Positions 1 to 11,999 of a stretch of 64,000 bases of DNA are shown here, piece after piece (position 1 is the stretch's first letter; each line of letters begins with the position of its first letter). The notes beneath the pieces were generated by a model that saw only the letters and a list, made by a program, of their open reading frames with translations, was not told the origin of the DNA and searched no databases. This stretch comes from Peromyscus leucopus. Taxonomy: Eukaryota > Chordata > Mammalia > Rodentia > Cricetidae. The position numbers were made by a program, and so were the translations under genes. The stretch covers positions 56,120,953 to 56,184,952 of the forward strand of contig NC_051068.1 in the NCBI RefSeq assembly GCF_004664715.2, written 5' to 3'.

Positions 1-240
1 ATGTTGGGGTTCAGGTGAACACTACCACTCCCAGCTCATTCTTCACTATGTGGGGGCCTGTGTTACGAGGAGATAAATGAAGAGACAGACATCACCAAGA
101 TTTGTTTCTCAGCGCCACGGTACTTATGGCAAAATCTAAAGCTAGATACCAGTGTTGACACAAAGTAATTTAGAAGGTGCTTAACTACAGACAAAACACT
201 TACAATGTGAACTCAGGGTTTAAAAGCAATTCTAGTTGTT

Positions 241-391
241 CCTGTTGGCATAGACCTGTAATCCCAACTCTCTGGAGGCGAGGCTGAGGTTACAAATTCA
301 TAGCCTGCCTGGCTACAGAGTGATTGCAAAGCCAACCTGAGCAATTTAGTGAGCCTCCTCGCCTCCTCACCAAAAAAAAAAAAAAAAAAAA
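241..391 (+). mobile_element. B1-like SINE with A-tail
   Basis: It contains CTGTAATCCCAACTCTCTGGAGGCGAGGCTGAGG and CCTGGCTACAGAGTG-type 7SL-derived sequence, diverged, ending in an A run at 372-390. It is followed at once by an ID-like unit, so the pair may be one B4-type composite. Confidence 0.6.
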
Positions 392-397
392 GTAATG

Positions 398-474
398 AGA
401 GAGCTGGATGCAGTTCAGTGTTAGAGCACTTGCCTGGCTTAAGTTCAACCCCAGCACCACCAAAAACAAAATAA
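398..474 (+). mobile_element. ID-like SINE
   Basis: The tRNA-derived pattern CAGTTCAGTGTTAGAGCACTTGCCTGG followed by GTTCAACCCCAGCACCACC matches the rodent ID consensus. It ends in an A-rich tail. Confidence 0.7.
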
Positions 475-768
475 ATTCAAACCCACCCCCCTCACTATGT
501 GCACATAATCCTCTTTGACCTGTTTCTACTAAAGATCAGTCTATGTTATCAGTTTTTACTTTTCAGATAACATCTTGAAGAATACCAGGAAAACTAAACA
601 CTATTGTACATCAGAAATAATATTTAAGTATTCCACAACTGCTCGCTCTATCCAGGCCCTAGGTAGAAATCTGTCCTTGAATGCTTCATTATCAGTTCCT
701 ACAAAGGAAAACAGTTTTGTACGATATAAGACTACTTTTCTTTTTCCTCCTTTTGGTGGCAGTGGCAG

Positions 769-834
769 GGTGGTGGTGGTGGTGGTGGTGGTGGTGGTGG
801 TGGTGGTGGTGGTGGTGGTGGTGGTGGTGGTGGT
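769..834. repeat. (TGG)n trinucleotide run
   Basis: About 22 uninterrupted TGG units on the plus strand, CCA in the Rapgef2 transcript. The homopolymer Val and Thr frames here are artefacts of the repeat. Confidence 0.98.
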
Positions 835-835
835 A

Positions 836-904
836 GTGCTGGGGTTTGAATCCAGAACCTCAAATGTACTAGGGAAGTGCTTGCCCACACATCTCCAGGC
901 CCAC
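836..904 (-). mobile_element. ID-like SINE, antisense
   Basis: GTGCTGGGGTTTGAATCCAG then CTAGGGAAGTGCTTGCCCAC is the reverse of the ID consensus. The TGG run lies at its A-tail side. Confidence 0.6.
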
Positions 905-1763
905 AATGTCAATTTCTTTTGCTCACATACATACATAATGCGAAGAAGAGAACATTTCCTACATGCATGATGAGGCATATGATTTTTCTTCTAGATTCTT
1001 CTAAAAATTTCAGACACTGTAACTTTTCTTCTACAGAAACCTGCCAAACCCTAACAATGTATGAGACTAAAGCACTCTCTAAGCTCCTACCACGTACACC
1101 AGACATAAGCCCAACATTAGACCCATATGGATAACCCTCTGTTCTCCAACTTCTCAAGTCAGGTGACTATGGACAAGTTAGTTCATTTCTGCGCACTTGT
1201 GTCTTCTATGAAGTGAAAAGCATATAATGAAACCTTCACTGCTTCCTTCTTTACCGATCTGCTCATAAACGTTCTGCTTATGAATAGAGCATCTTAGGCG
1301 CAGCCACAGCTAACACTACTAGTCTACTAACTCAAACACTCTATGGCTCCCGAAAGTCTACGTAAAAGATCTCAGTAAATCCTGTTTGTGTAGAGGAGCT
1401 CACTGCTTCGTTCAAAATGATTAACATCTTAGTTCCTCTGTGCTTTCGGGGTATAGTCTTACTATGTTTGTTTGTAAATGCCTACATCCATGTCTGCCCA
1501 GACGTATACATTTAACCACAAAACTTTATTTGTGCCACACAGATGCTGCCTCCAGGATGGACTGAATAGAACACCACTGGGGAGCTTGAAGAGGGCCTGT
1601 GTTCTATCCCAGGGCTCTCTGTTATTTTCCTATATTATAGTGCTTTAGAAGCTCTAACAGAGTCTCTTTATATAGAGATATGGCTTAATGTTCATAAGGA
1701 TTCCACATGGCTTTCTGTCTAACTATGAACCTTTACATGCTAGAATTACATGTTGAAATTTGG

Positions 1764-2010
1764 TACAGGTTGAGTATCTCCAATCTGAAAATCTGAAATT
1801 GGCCACTCCTGGCACTACAGATAGAATATGTCATATCTGACCTCATGTGATATCTTAGTCACAATTCAGGTGTGCTAAAGACATTGTATAAAACCACTTT
1901 TAGGCTATTTAAAGCTCATATAAAATATGAATGGGTCTCATAATTTGGCTTGGGTCCAGGATATCTTATTGCATATATGAAAACATTCCCACCCCATCTC
2001 ACTCCCCCTA
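1764..2010. mobile_element. Ancient Tigger-like DNA transposon fragment
   Basis: It starts ACAGGTTGAGTATCTCCAATCTGAAA, like the terminal repeat of an old mammalian Tigger-type family. It later has ATGAATGGGTCTCATAATTTGGCTTGGGTCCAGGATATCTTATTGCATATATG-like internal sequence. Family identity is from memory; divergence is high. Confidence 0.5.
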
Positions 2011-2169
2011 ACAGAATCCCAAATCAAATTTACTATTGGCCCCAAGTATTCAGGGTAATGGACACTTAACCTGGATGCAGGAGCTTTCTCCCAAGGCAGG
2101 AAAGCCATCTTCATACATTTCTCAAGTTTAGAATTAGAAACTTCATTGCTCACGCTGTTTGGCAAATCT

Positions 2170-2362
2170 TTTCTCTCTTTGACAACTTCTCGTGCAGCCC
2201 AGGCTGGCCTTGAACTCACTACGCAACAAAGATGACCTTTAACTGCTGATGCAGTTACCACCTGACTTCTGAGATTGTGGTAAAGCCATGCTGGGGATGG
2301 ATCCCAGGGCTTTATGTCTGCTGGACAAGCACTCTACCAACAAAGCTACGTCCCCACTCCAT
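2170..2362 (-). mobile_element. B4-type SINE (B1 part plus ID part), antisense
   Basis: AGCCCAGGCTGGCCTTGAACTCACTACG is the B1 half. ATGCTGGGGATGGATCCCAGGGC and GACAAGCACTCTACCAA are the ID half, all reversed. Confidence 0.7.
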
Positions 2363-3722
2363 TGGCTAACTTTTCCTAAAATGTAATACCAACATTTGTG
2401 AGATGGGGGTAATCTGAACACAAATAGCACGCCTGGTACCCCAGAGGCAAACAAATTAGTAAACTGGTAGAAGAGAGGCCTCGGTCATAAAAGACTGATA
2501 CTCTCAAGCAAATACTTTGGGAAAGTCTTTTCTATTGGATGTTGAAATGAAACACTGGGTAGCAGAACATCTAAATGGAGTTCTACTCAAATGGAAAAGT
2601 AGAATTCTTCAGTGGAGTCACAGAGCGTGTGGTTCAACGTAAGTGTCATATATCCTCAACTGCAGGGCTAAATTCCGCTCTTTCAAACTCAGGAAATAAG
2701 ACGGACTGTATCCAGACACTACGTGCCAGGACCTTTCTAAGTTATGACATACACATTTATTATTTCATTAATTTTGACAACACTCTTAGGAAGTCAGGAA
2801 TATAGAAGAAACTAAGACACAGAAAAGTTAAAAGATAGAGGTTCTCCCATCACAAAACAAATTCATCCAAACTTCACACCAGCATGACTGGCAGAGATGC
2901 AGATGTCACAAAGCCAGTCTGAGCCATCGAATGGGTTCAAAATCTTTGAGATGTTTTCCAGACAGGATGGAGTGCTCTGTGTCATCAATGGGTTCCATTT
3001 ATTTCACTTTTATTAACTATTCTTCACAGTAGTAATTATTTACTGCTTTCTTTTTAAATTGATCTTTAAAATATTTATGGAAATATACAGCAATTACATG
3101 TTTTAGGCCACACACCCAGGGACCATCACTGAAATTGTGTGAAACTTCTTTAAGTCCTTTATATCAATGTTGTCCCTCAGCCCCATGGGCAGGGGTCACT
3201 TTTGCTTTATGTTCCTTACTGGAAAAGTACATTTTGTTCAAGTATTTTTTTTTAAGGTAAAAGCTACCTACATAAATAAAAACATAATAATAATAATACC
3301 ACCTTGAGATAGATTAGAGAAATTCTTTCTGACAGCTAATTCTAGTGGAAGTAAAACCTTGCCTTTTACATATATGTACCTGAAGATGGGAGGGGGGTGC
3401 TAATACACTGCAGAAGAATCCCACTGACTTTCGTCCACTTATAAACACTTGTGGGGGGAAAAAAAAAATTGCGTGGAGAAATTCCGAAATCTCTCTGGAT
3501 TGTGTGGTCTAAGAAGCTTTGATGGAAGGCATGGCAACTCTGTCAAGTCACTGTCTCCAGAAGCCTCTGTGCCTCATCTGCTTCCCTTCCCTCTCACCTC
3601 TTTCTTCCTCTCCTCCCCACACTTAGATCTGTATGAAGACCTTCTCCTAATAAACTCCAAATTTGCTTCATAAAAAGATACATGCCAACTGTTGGCAATC
3701 ATGAGACTTAAAATTCATCAGT

Positions 3723-4046
3723 GGGCTGGGGAGACAGATCAGCAGCTGAAAGTGCTCACTATGAAAGTCTATGACTTCACTTCCATCCCCAGAAGCCACA
3801 AAAAAAGCCCAATGCAGTGACACTTGTCTGTCTTATGGTGAGTGAGACGGGAGGCAGAGACAGAATCTGCAGGAAGCTCACTAGCAAACTGTCCAGTGGC
3901 AGAAACAAGAGAGACCCTACCTCAAACAGGGTGGAAGCAGAGAACTGTGAAAGGCTGTCCTCCAACCTCTACACACAGACTGTGGCACACTCACTGTGGT
4001 ATGTGTGCACACCCACTCACACACACATGCATACATGCTATAGATC
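3723..4046 (+). mobile_element. B3 SINE
   Basis: It opens GGGCTGGGGAGACAGATCAGCAGCTGAAAGTGCTCAC (tRNA-derived head). It continues GGGAGGCAGAGACAG and AGAGACCCTACCTCAAA, and ends in the CCTCTACACACAGACTG...CACACACATGCATAC tail typical of B3. Confidence 0.75.
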
Positions 4047-7000
4047 TTTTTTTTTAAAGTTCACCTAGTTAGCATGCCACCTACTTTAAACCACATGCTA
4101 ACTCCTTTACATGTTTTCTCTTATTGTTAATGACAATCACCGTCATTATTTTGAATGTATACACTAGCAAGTAGGCAATGCACTGTCTGTTCTAACATCT
4201 ATGACAAGCCCAGGAGCTGCCCCTCACTGTGCAGACAGAGAAGCTCAACCCATCATATGGTTTGCCCAAAGCCCCCAGGTAAGAGGCTCTGCATGTCTGT
4301 GACTATGTATAAAGGCTAGTAACAGAGCAAAACACAAAACACAACAACTATGTGGCTGGGCAAAGGTAACACATTCGATAACGTTCTACACAGAACAAGC
4401 TTGAGCTGAGCTCAGTCTCTTGTTTTCCAGCTCTCCCATGATAGCTGCTATGGAAGCAGTAATCCCTGAAGAGGGAGGAGTTGCTGGTACTATCAGTGGG
4501 GCACTTCTAGAACCAACTACACAGCAAGCTTGATGAGCCTCAGAGGAACGGTGCTTAGTTATCCCAGATGAAAAATACTCGGTAGAGTATGGAGTTCGGG
4601 AAAAGAAAGCTTAAAAAAATCAAAGAGAAGGATTCTTAAGGGCTCTATGGAGGACTCTAAGCTGTCCTCCTTGTGAACAAAAATAAATACAGGTGTTCCC
4701 CTAACATCTCAAATCCCTGTTTAAGATGGCATAATGTTTGCATATGACCTGTGTGCATCCTCTCCTAGACCTTACATCATCTCTAGATTACTTGTAACTA
4801 ATGTAACACAGATGTTACACACGGTTACAATGCATTATTTCTGAAATAAAAAAAAAAACCTCAAAATATTTCTATATTCCATGTAGGTGTAATTTTTCAC
4901 TTCAAATATTTCTGAGCCAACCAACTACAGTTCGTTTGAGGAGAGAAAGCCTCACACAAAATCAAAAGCCTTAACTAGTAGGTAATTTTGAACCACTTAA
5001 AAGCTGTAGCACGCTCTTACACACACACCCACACACCCCCCACACACACACACACTTAAGCCTCTGTGCAATGCAATGGCTGGAGTGGCTAGGTAGTCCC
5101 TAGCACAGTCTTCTGACAGACACCTGGGTAACACTTCCCATCTTCTCGGATGGTTACAGAGATACCATGTAACGTGTTGAAGTCTGTGGGGTATGAGTCA
5201 TCAGAAGTGGTTCCGCCACTTGTACACCTGACACTTCTACACTGATGATGATTTCCCCAAAGACCCTCTGGAATCTATTCCCTTCCCTGAGAGAGCACCT
5301 CTGCTGAAAACAATACAGCAGAGCCACACGCTTTAAAGGGGGTCGGTCAGTAACTCTCAATCAGTACTTAAGGCAGGAAATGCCCATCAGTCAAGAGCAC
5401 TGGATTTTACACAAAGGATAATAGACTTCCAATGTATTCAAACTCTACCATATTTTGTTTGGTTTGGTAAAATAGCACATATGAACTCATAAAAACTATA
5501 CTTATCCTCATGAACTACCTATGGAAAATTTAACACAGTGAAATTTTTAAAATCTTTAACTTCCTTATGGAGAAAGGACTGATTAACATTCAGACCAACC
5601 ACTCCATGGGATCATACTCAATCTGGATTAAACAAACACTAAAGTCCATTTACTTATTCAGTTAATTATGAGGTCAAATATTTACTGAACGCCAGGTTTG
5701 CTAACTATAGCAAAAAGGAAAGCAGACTCCATGCTTTCGTGCACCTAACAGCTAGTAGATGGAAACAAATAATGAAAGGAGAAAACTGGCACTCGGCGGT
5801 AAGAACAGCCTTCAGCAACAATGAAAAGTAACTGATGTGGAAATGACTTCACAGCCATGGTGACTGGGCTCCCGTAACATGTGATACCATGAATAGTTTT
5901 ATACGTAGAGAGAGAAAGCACTTACTCTCTAAGGGAACAGTTTTAATCACACCACCTTCATCAAATATATATATGCATGCGTATAAACCCAAACCATGTA
6001 CGTAACAGAGGTTTTCACATACTTACACACAGAACTTGTTATTATAAAGTATACTTCGTAAAAAGCTAAGTACAGTAACATCCTTAAGCCAAAGAAATAT
6101 AATGACTTATTTATGAAAAGTCCTGGTGCTAGTTATTCAGCTTAAAACTAGCATCTAATCCCAGGACTCCAAGATGCACCATGGGGCGATTCGACCGTGA
6201 AGCTGTGTCTATTGTGAGTTATGGCTAGCAGGTACATTATGAACTGAGAACACTTACTTCATTGTCTCTCCTATTTCATGCATAAATACAGACTCTATAC
6301 ATGTCCCCATACAGGCGCGACTTAATCTTAAGAGACAACTCAGATTCTTCCACTCACAACCTCCACCATCCACAAGTAAGACCTCTCACCAAGGAGCACA
6401 GTCTACAATTTAAAAACTGCCGGGTCACCCTTCTTAAGTTGCCAAAAAAGACTATGTGTTACTATTATTAATCTAATCTCTCAGATTTTTCTTTTACTTC
6501 AGTGAACAAAAATGTTTACTTTAGGATTTCTTTCAAAAGATGGTAAGTCATTTAATTTCAGGTTTGTTTCTGGGCCTTGGTGTATCAACCCTGGCAGACC
6601 AGAACAACCGCAGCTTTGGCTGTCTGGAGGGTACTAAGAACCAACTGAACATTTATCTGTATTACTCAGTGCCTGACACCAGTAGGAATACATGCTTAAA
6701 AACTGCAAGGATAATAAATCTTTTTTCCTTCCATCTTTCCTTTCTCTAGACTGGCAACCCCAGACCCATGGGAAATGAACAGTCAAGCACAGGCTCCATC
6801 CTGTTCCTCCTAACACTATCACTTCGCCAGTGCCCCCACCAGATTTCATGGCCTTCTTTAATCATTTGCAGAGATTTAGTTACGTAATCAATTGAGCAAC
6901 TATCTTAGGTACATTCCTTGTAAACTGACACCACTCTTAACATTTTTTACACTGCTCAGCTGGCTTTCCTTTCCTCAAATTCAGCTACTCTCTGAACTTT

Positions 7001-8700
7001 TCTGGTCCCTACGTATGTGTATTACTTTATTATCCGAGATGTGTATCAGGGAGACAGAGCAGCATTCATCCGGGTACAATCTTACAGCGGGCTAACTGTA
7101 ATCTGCAATGTCATTAGTGCACATGAGCAAAAAACACTCAAAAACCTGAAACATCATTAAGCACAGACCATCGCCTCCCACAACCCGGGAAGCAAACGGG
7201 CTCACATGAGCACAGATGTGCGCACTCCACTGGGGCTGCAGATGGCACAGCCCGCTCTCTTCTGAGGCCGCTGCCCAGCTGCTACCCTAGTTTGCTGCTC
7301 TCAATGATCTCGCGTCCCTTGCAATCTTTCCTTCGTGCTGTAGTCGGAGAAAACGTTGACGACATGATGGAAAATCCATACTCAGTCATGTCATTCCCCT
7401 GACTGTTCTCTACCAGCTTCCTTTACCCTCAGAAAAAAAGTGTTCACTCTTAACAGCTGCCCCCACTGCCTTCTCCTGATCATTTCCCTCATCGTTTCCT
7501 GGGCACATATACAATTAGTTTAGCTTCCTCCCACCCCACCTTCTCTCTCAACTTCCAGAATATTGTCTGTCACTGAACTTTCAGACCCTGTGCGGCAGCT
7601 GCCGATTTACTGGGCAGTTCTCTGGCTGGATGTGTCTGCAGTGAACACATCTGTCATTACGCTTACGCTTTCCTGAACGTAAGCACAGCAAGCCCTGAAC
7701 ACCTCCCCACCCATCAGCCCCAGCGTGGAGCCGGAGACACTGCTCTTGAGAGAAGCTGGACAAGGTGGCCTGACTCCACTGTCCTCTCTCCCCCAGATCT
7801 GTCGCTGTCCCTTCTACCAGCAATCATACGTGGCACCATCAGAATACGACTGAAGGATTTTTACGGCACAAGAGAAACGAAATTCTCTCCTTTCCAAAAT
7901 GAAGTTAAGCAATACATTTAGATTCCCAGAAAGCCAGGACAGAGCAGTTCAGAATGAAACTTGTTGAACTTCCTGACGTTCGGATTGCGACAGAGAAGCT
8001 AGCAAACGGGGCCCAGCTCTACTCAACTGCGGGACTCACTCTGTCGCTGAACTATTCAGCAGGCACTGATTTACTGCCGTGTGGCAAGGAGCCGACCACG
8101 GCTCGGGAACTCCAGGGATCGGGACTGGCTAAACGCACACTCCTGGAGGAAGGAGTCTGAAGGTGGACAGGGAAGGGAGGGGGAAAAAAAAACGATAAAG
8201 AGTGTAACCTGACATGTTAGTAAGCACAACCAAAACTAGGTGTGTCGTGAGAGTGAGGGCTGGGGACAGAGTGGGTGGCTGGTGAATGGGGCAGGCTGCT
8301 CTGAGAAAATGGCATTGAGGGTGAAAAGTGAATGGAGTCAGCCAAACCAAGATCTCCAGGAAAAGTGAAGGATGTCGGGGAGTGGTAACGCAGGACAAGT
8401 ACAGAGACAAAGCTGCGGCTGAGCAGGGGCAGAGATGGGGGCTGGCCAGGGAAGACGAGGCACACTGGGAACTGTGACAGCCCACAGTCTGCAGCATGGA
8501 AGGCAGAAGGTCACAAAGGCTAGAAATGTGGGCAGCAGGGACAAACGCCACGAAAGCAGCCTTTCCGTGAGCCACACAAAGACGTGGTGGTCTTTGAACA
8601 AGTGGTTGACAGTATCCAGTTAGGATTTGTAAGACCATCCTGAACAGGGCTGGAGAAGAGAGAAACAAGTCTGACTGGAGTGCAGGTGCCAAGCAGACTA
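4047..8700. other. SINE-poor unique intron stretch
   Basis: Only an imperfect (CA)n at 5019-5055 and short A-runs stand out. No exon, SINE or other element is recognised. The chance frames here lack family resemblance. Confidence 0.5.
5019..5055. repeat. Imperfect (CA)n
   Basis: CA dinucleotides interrupted by C-runs, directly visible. Confidence 0.9.
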
Positions 8701-8732
8701 CACATGCACGCACGCACGCACGCACGCACGCA
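8701..8732. repeat. (ACGC)n tetranucleotide run
   Basis: About seven CGCA units, so a local CpG cluster inside an intron. Confidence 0.95.
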
Positions 8733-8816
8733 GCAAACCTCTCAAACCTGACAACACCCTGGAGGGGCCTCAGTATTCCACGGTTCAACTTCCTCAAAAA
8801 ACAAAACTCTGTCTAT

Positions 8817-8937
8817 TTAAAACACCGTAAAGGGATGGAGTGTGTGTGTGTGGTGTGTGTGTGTGTGTGTGTGTGTGTAGGGTCACCACTAAATCTTAAA
8901 ATTCAGTAATGGTATTAAAACACCATAAAGGGATGGA

Positions 8938-8990
<53 letters not shown>

Positions 8991-9027
8991 GGCTCACCAC
9001 TAAATCTTAAAATTCAGTAATGGTATA
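8817..9027. repeat. Tandem duplication of ~100-110 bp containing (TG)n
   Basis: The unit TTAAAACACC(G/A)TAAAGGGATGGAGTG, then (TG)n, then GG(T/C)TCACCACTAAATCTTAAAATTCAGTAATGGTAT occurs twice, starting at 8817 and 8915. The copies differ in TG length and a few substitutions. Confidence 0.95.
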
Positions 9028-9785
9028 TAAACAGCCAAGTTTCTAGAGCACAAGTTCCTGCTCCAGTTAGAATTCTCAATCACTACAGAATGTTATTTTA
9101 TCCAATACAGATACTTCTTTTGATCAGTACCTAACATCGCCAGTCGGCACTGGGAACTCTCAGACTACAATGTGCAACTGCAGTAGACATGGTCAGTTCC
9201 AGGTTGGTGGGAAAATCACTTTCATGCTCCGTAGTTCGTCTTACTCACTAGTGTGGACCAGTAACAGGTCCCATCCTACACACCCAACCAGAGAGTTGTG
9301 AGAACACGGAGAGGGCTGGTGTGGAAGACTTCCAGAGACATGAGACGCTGGGCAAATGCAAGCTGGACACTAGCACAAGGCCAGGCCCACGAGGGCTCAG
9401 GGGTTCATTCGGCACAGTCTCTTCATTTCAGCTTCTGGAATGGGTACTAGGAAGTGCATGGCTGACACACAGCACTGCTAACACTAGAGTTCAGGCTGTA
9501 CTTTTATATAATAGAAAAACTAATTTAAATAGCACCCAGAATTACTGTAAATGATAACACTACCTTTTAAAATAATATTTCTTTTTAAAAAATACTAAAA
9601 AGGAGCAGTAAGTTGCAGGTCATTATTAATAGTACTGTGTCTGCAAAAATTAATATAGTGGTTTTAATCTTAATTTTGTTACATGTGCACATTCCTATGG
9701 CTTAACACTCTGAGGTCCAGGTCATTTCACTTAAGATGACAGTTGGTAACTTAATAAAATAGGACTCCTAAGTGTCATAGCTAAC

Positions 9786-9824
9786 ACCAACCAACCAACC
9801 AACCAACCAACCAACCAACCAACC
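9786..9824. repeat. (CAAC)n tetranucleotide run
   Basis: About ten CAAC/ACCA units, directly visible. Confidence 0.97.
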
Positions 9825-10319
9825 ACTCCTGAGCTTCCCACATCGCCATTGCCACTGTCATACACTCAGATATGGAAGCCTCGGCCACAGTTCGCTGTCC
9901 GATATGATCCGTACTTATATTCTCCTGAAGTGGAATGTCTGATTTCTAAAACTTCATGTAATCTAAAAGTCCTAAGCAGCTTATACACAGAAAATGTTTG
10001 CTCCTGAGGTAAGCGATGTTTATTCCCACTTTTCAGGGTATCTGGACCTTGCAACCAAACCCTGGAACGGCCCTAACCTTATCTGCCGCTCGGGCTGCAA
10101 ATGTGCACGGGTCAGCTGCTGACCCTGCCGGCCACTTCTCCCTTAGTCTCCATTTCTATTTCGGTTTGGCCACAAAGGGGAAGGGAAAACGCACTTACCA
10201 ACGAGCATCTGTGAATTCGAAATTTACCAACATTTGCCCATACCTCAGTTTTTATATTTCTATTAGTTCACCTCTCAGACGTCTATAAGTATTTATGCCA
10301 TGGCTTTTACACTCTAGAG

Positions 10320-10544
10320 CAGTGGTTCTCAAGCTTCCTCATGCTGTGACCCTTTAATACGGTTCCTCATGTTGTGGTGACCCCAAACCATAAAATTACT
10401 TTTGTTGCTACTTCATAACTGTAATTTTGCTACTGTTATGAGTCATAATATAAATATCTATGTTTTCCTACAGTCTTAGAAGACTCCTGTGAAAGGGTCA
10501 TTCAACCCCCAAAGGACTTGTAACCCACAGGTTGAGAACCGCTG
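10320..10544. mobile_element. URR1-type hAT MITE with 8-bp target duplication
   Basis: The termini CAGTGGTTCTCAAGC and GTTGAGAACCGCTG are inverted repeats. The interior CATAAAATTACTTTTGTTGCTACTTCATAACTG is the rodent URR1 family. Flanking octamers CTCTAGAG (10312) and CTCTAGAC (10545) fit an 8-bp hAT target duplication. Confidence 0.85.
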
Positions 10545-11559
10545 CTCTAGACACCCAAGGCAGAAAGATTAATCTAACAGTTGAGGGCCCCACGCTCATG
10601 AGGCTGATATTCCAAGAAGAAGAAGAATTATAAACATGGGATAAAAACATGATTCACAGAGAGACCAAAGGAACGTGTTTGGCAGAGAATTCAAGGGTAA
10701 TAGAAACAACAGACTGCTTAGGATCGGCCCACCAGGACAGTGCCAAGAGTTGGGATCTCCAAGTGAGGAGTCAGTGATGTCATGACCACACACTGATTTC
10801 TATGCCAACAACACAATCAGTAGGCTGGCTCTAAGGTTTGACCTGTCCAGTGGACCAGACAAAGGCCAAGGAGCAGGGAGCAGGGTGGGGGTTTCATACA
10901 GCAGGCATTCACAAGCTGCTTCTGCTAAAAAGCGCTGCACCATGCTGGAGCCCACACGGCAACTCGGAGAAGAACGAACGCCTAGTACCCCTGCTCTCAC
11001 TGAGCCTGTCTCCTTTGCTTTGGGTCAGTCTGCTCCTTTACACTATACAGGCGTATTAGTCACCAAGGCAAACCTGTCTGCCTAACCTATCTCATGCCCC
11101 TTCCAAGGTGAAGGCACATGGGTAAGACACCTTTGGTTCCAGGCACAGCAGAGCTTCCCAGGGCAGACTCTGCCCATCCATGAAGACACTTGTCGGTGAG
11201 GGTGAGGCTACACCCTGGACAACCACACTGCTCTCAAGAGATGACAGTGGAACCAGAACTGAGATAATGACCAACCAGACCACACTTGACCAAGACTGCT
11301 TAATTATGTATACCTCTCAACCCCTACTTAGATCTAGAGCTCCTATCAGTCCACTAAAGGCAAACTTGGGCTTACTGGACCCCCTTTTCTAATCAGTGGC
11401 TGAAATGGTTTCCGCTTTCCTCCATGACTGACATTCACTGACACAGATGGCCTCACCTCATCTGTCGGAAGGAACTGCTGGGCCAGGCTTCCAACTCATA
11501 TAAATATAAAAATCACAAATAATGGTCAAGATGACTGATTATGATGAAGACGGTATTCT

Positions 11560-11772
11560 GATACCGTAAGGGATAGATTCTTTGGGGTAGAAAGATTGGT
11601 AAGAGCCAGAGGATAAAAGAGTTTGCTCTGTGGTTGTGTCTCCTGCTGCTGTCAGAAGCTACACCCTTAAAGGATCACCAACATGACTGCCTGAACATGA
11701 GCTGAATAAATGACACCAATGGACATGCCAATGTGGGCAGGGGAAAGTCCACAAGGCCTCAACGCTACACAA

Positions 11773-11815
<43 letters not shown>

Positions 11816-11945
11816 TGTACAACAATTAATTTAAAAAAAGAGGCCATGGATTTGAAAGAGCAAGGAATAGTATATAGGATGGTTTGGAGGGAGGAAGGAA
11901 AAGGGGAAATGATGTAATTATATTATAATCTCAAAAGTGAAAGAA
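11560..11945 (+). mobile_element. LINE-1 3' UTR fragment with (AT)n
   Basis: It contains the rodent L1 3' pattern GTCAGAAGCTACACCC, GATCACCAACATGACTGCCT, GACATGCCAATGTGGGCAGGGGAAA and CCTCAACGCTACACAAAGA. It ends GGGAAATGATGTAATTATATTATAATCTCAAAA. An (AT)n run at 11774-11812 interrupts it. Confidence 0.75.
11774..11812. repeat. (AT)n
   Basis: About 19 AT units, directly visible. Confidence 0.97.
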
Positions 11946-11999
11946 AAAATCCATAATTAAGTAATGTTCACAGGAGATAAGCATCTCAAGCTGTTCTTC

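Noticed and set aside
836..904. tRNA-like A/B-box sequences in ID, B2 and B3 elements
   Set aside because: They are SINE promoters derived from tRNA, with tails and no intact tRNA cloverleaf, so not tRNA genes.
575..978. Poly-valine and poly-threonine frames of 125-131 residues
   Set aside because: They arise from the (TGG)n run read on either strand.
8129..8797. Longest open frame in the window, 222 residues on the minus strand
   Set aside because: Its composition is repeat-like and low complexity (Cys-Val-Arg-Ala from ACGC repeats, then Leu/Pro/Ser-rich). It has no recognisable domain and its start lies beside a microsatellite. It is most likely a chance frame in GC-richer intron.
8701..9027. 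Regular short repeats that could suggest an array of CRISPR type
   Set aside because: These are eukaryotic microsatellites and one tandem duplication. There are no repeat-spacer units.
10194..10290. Donor-like TTG|GTAAGT on the minus strand at about 10197
   Set aside because: No convincing pyrimidine-tract acceptor lies at exon distance upstream, so I do not call an exon.
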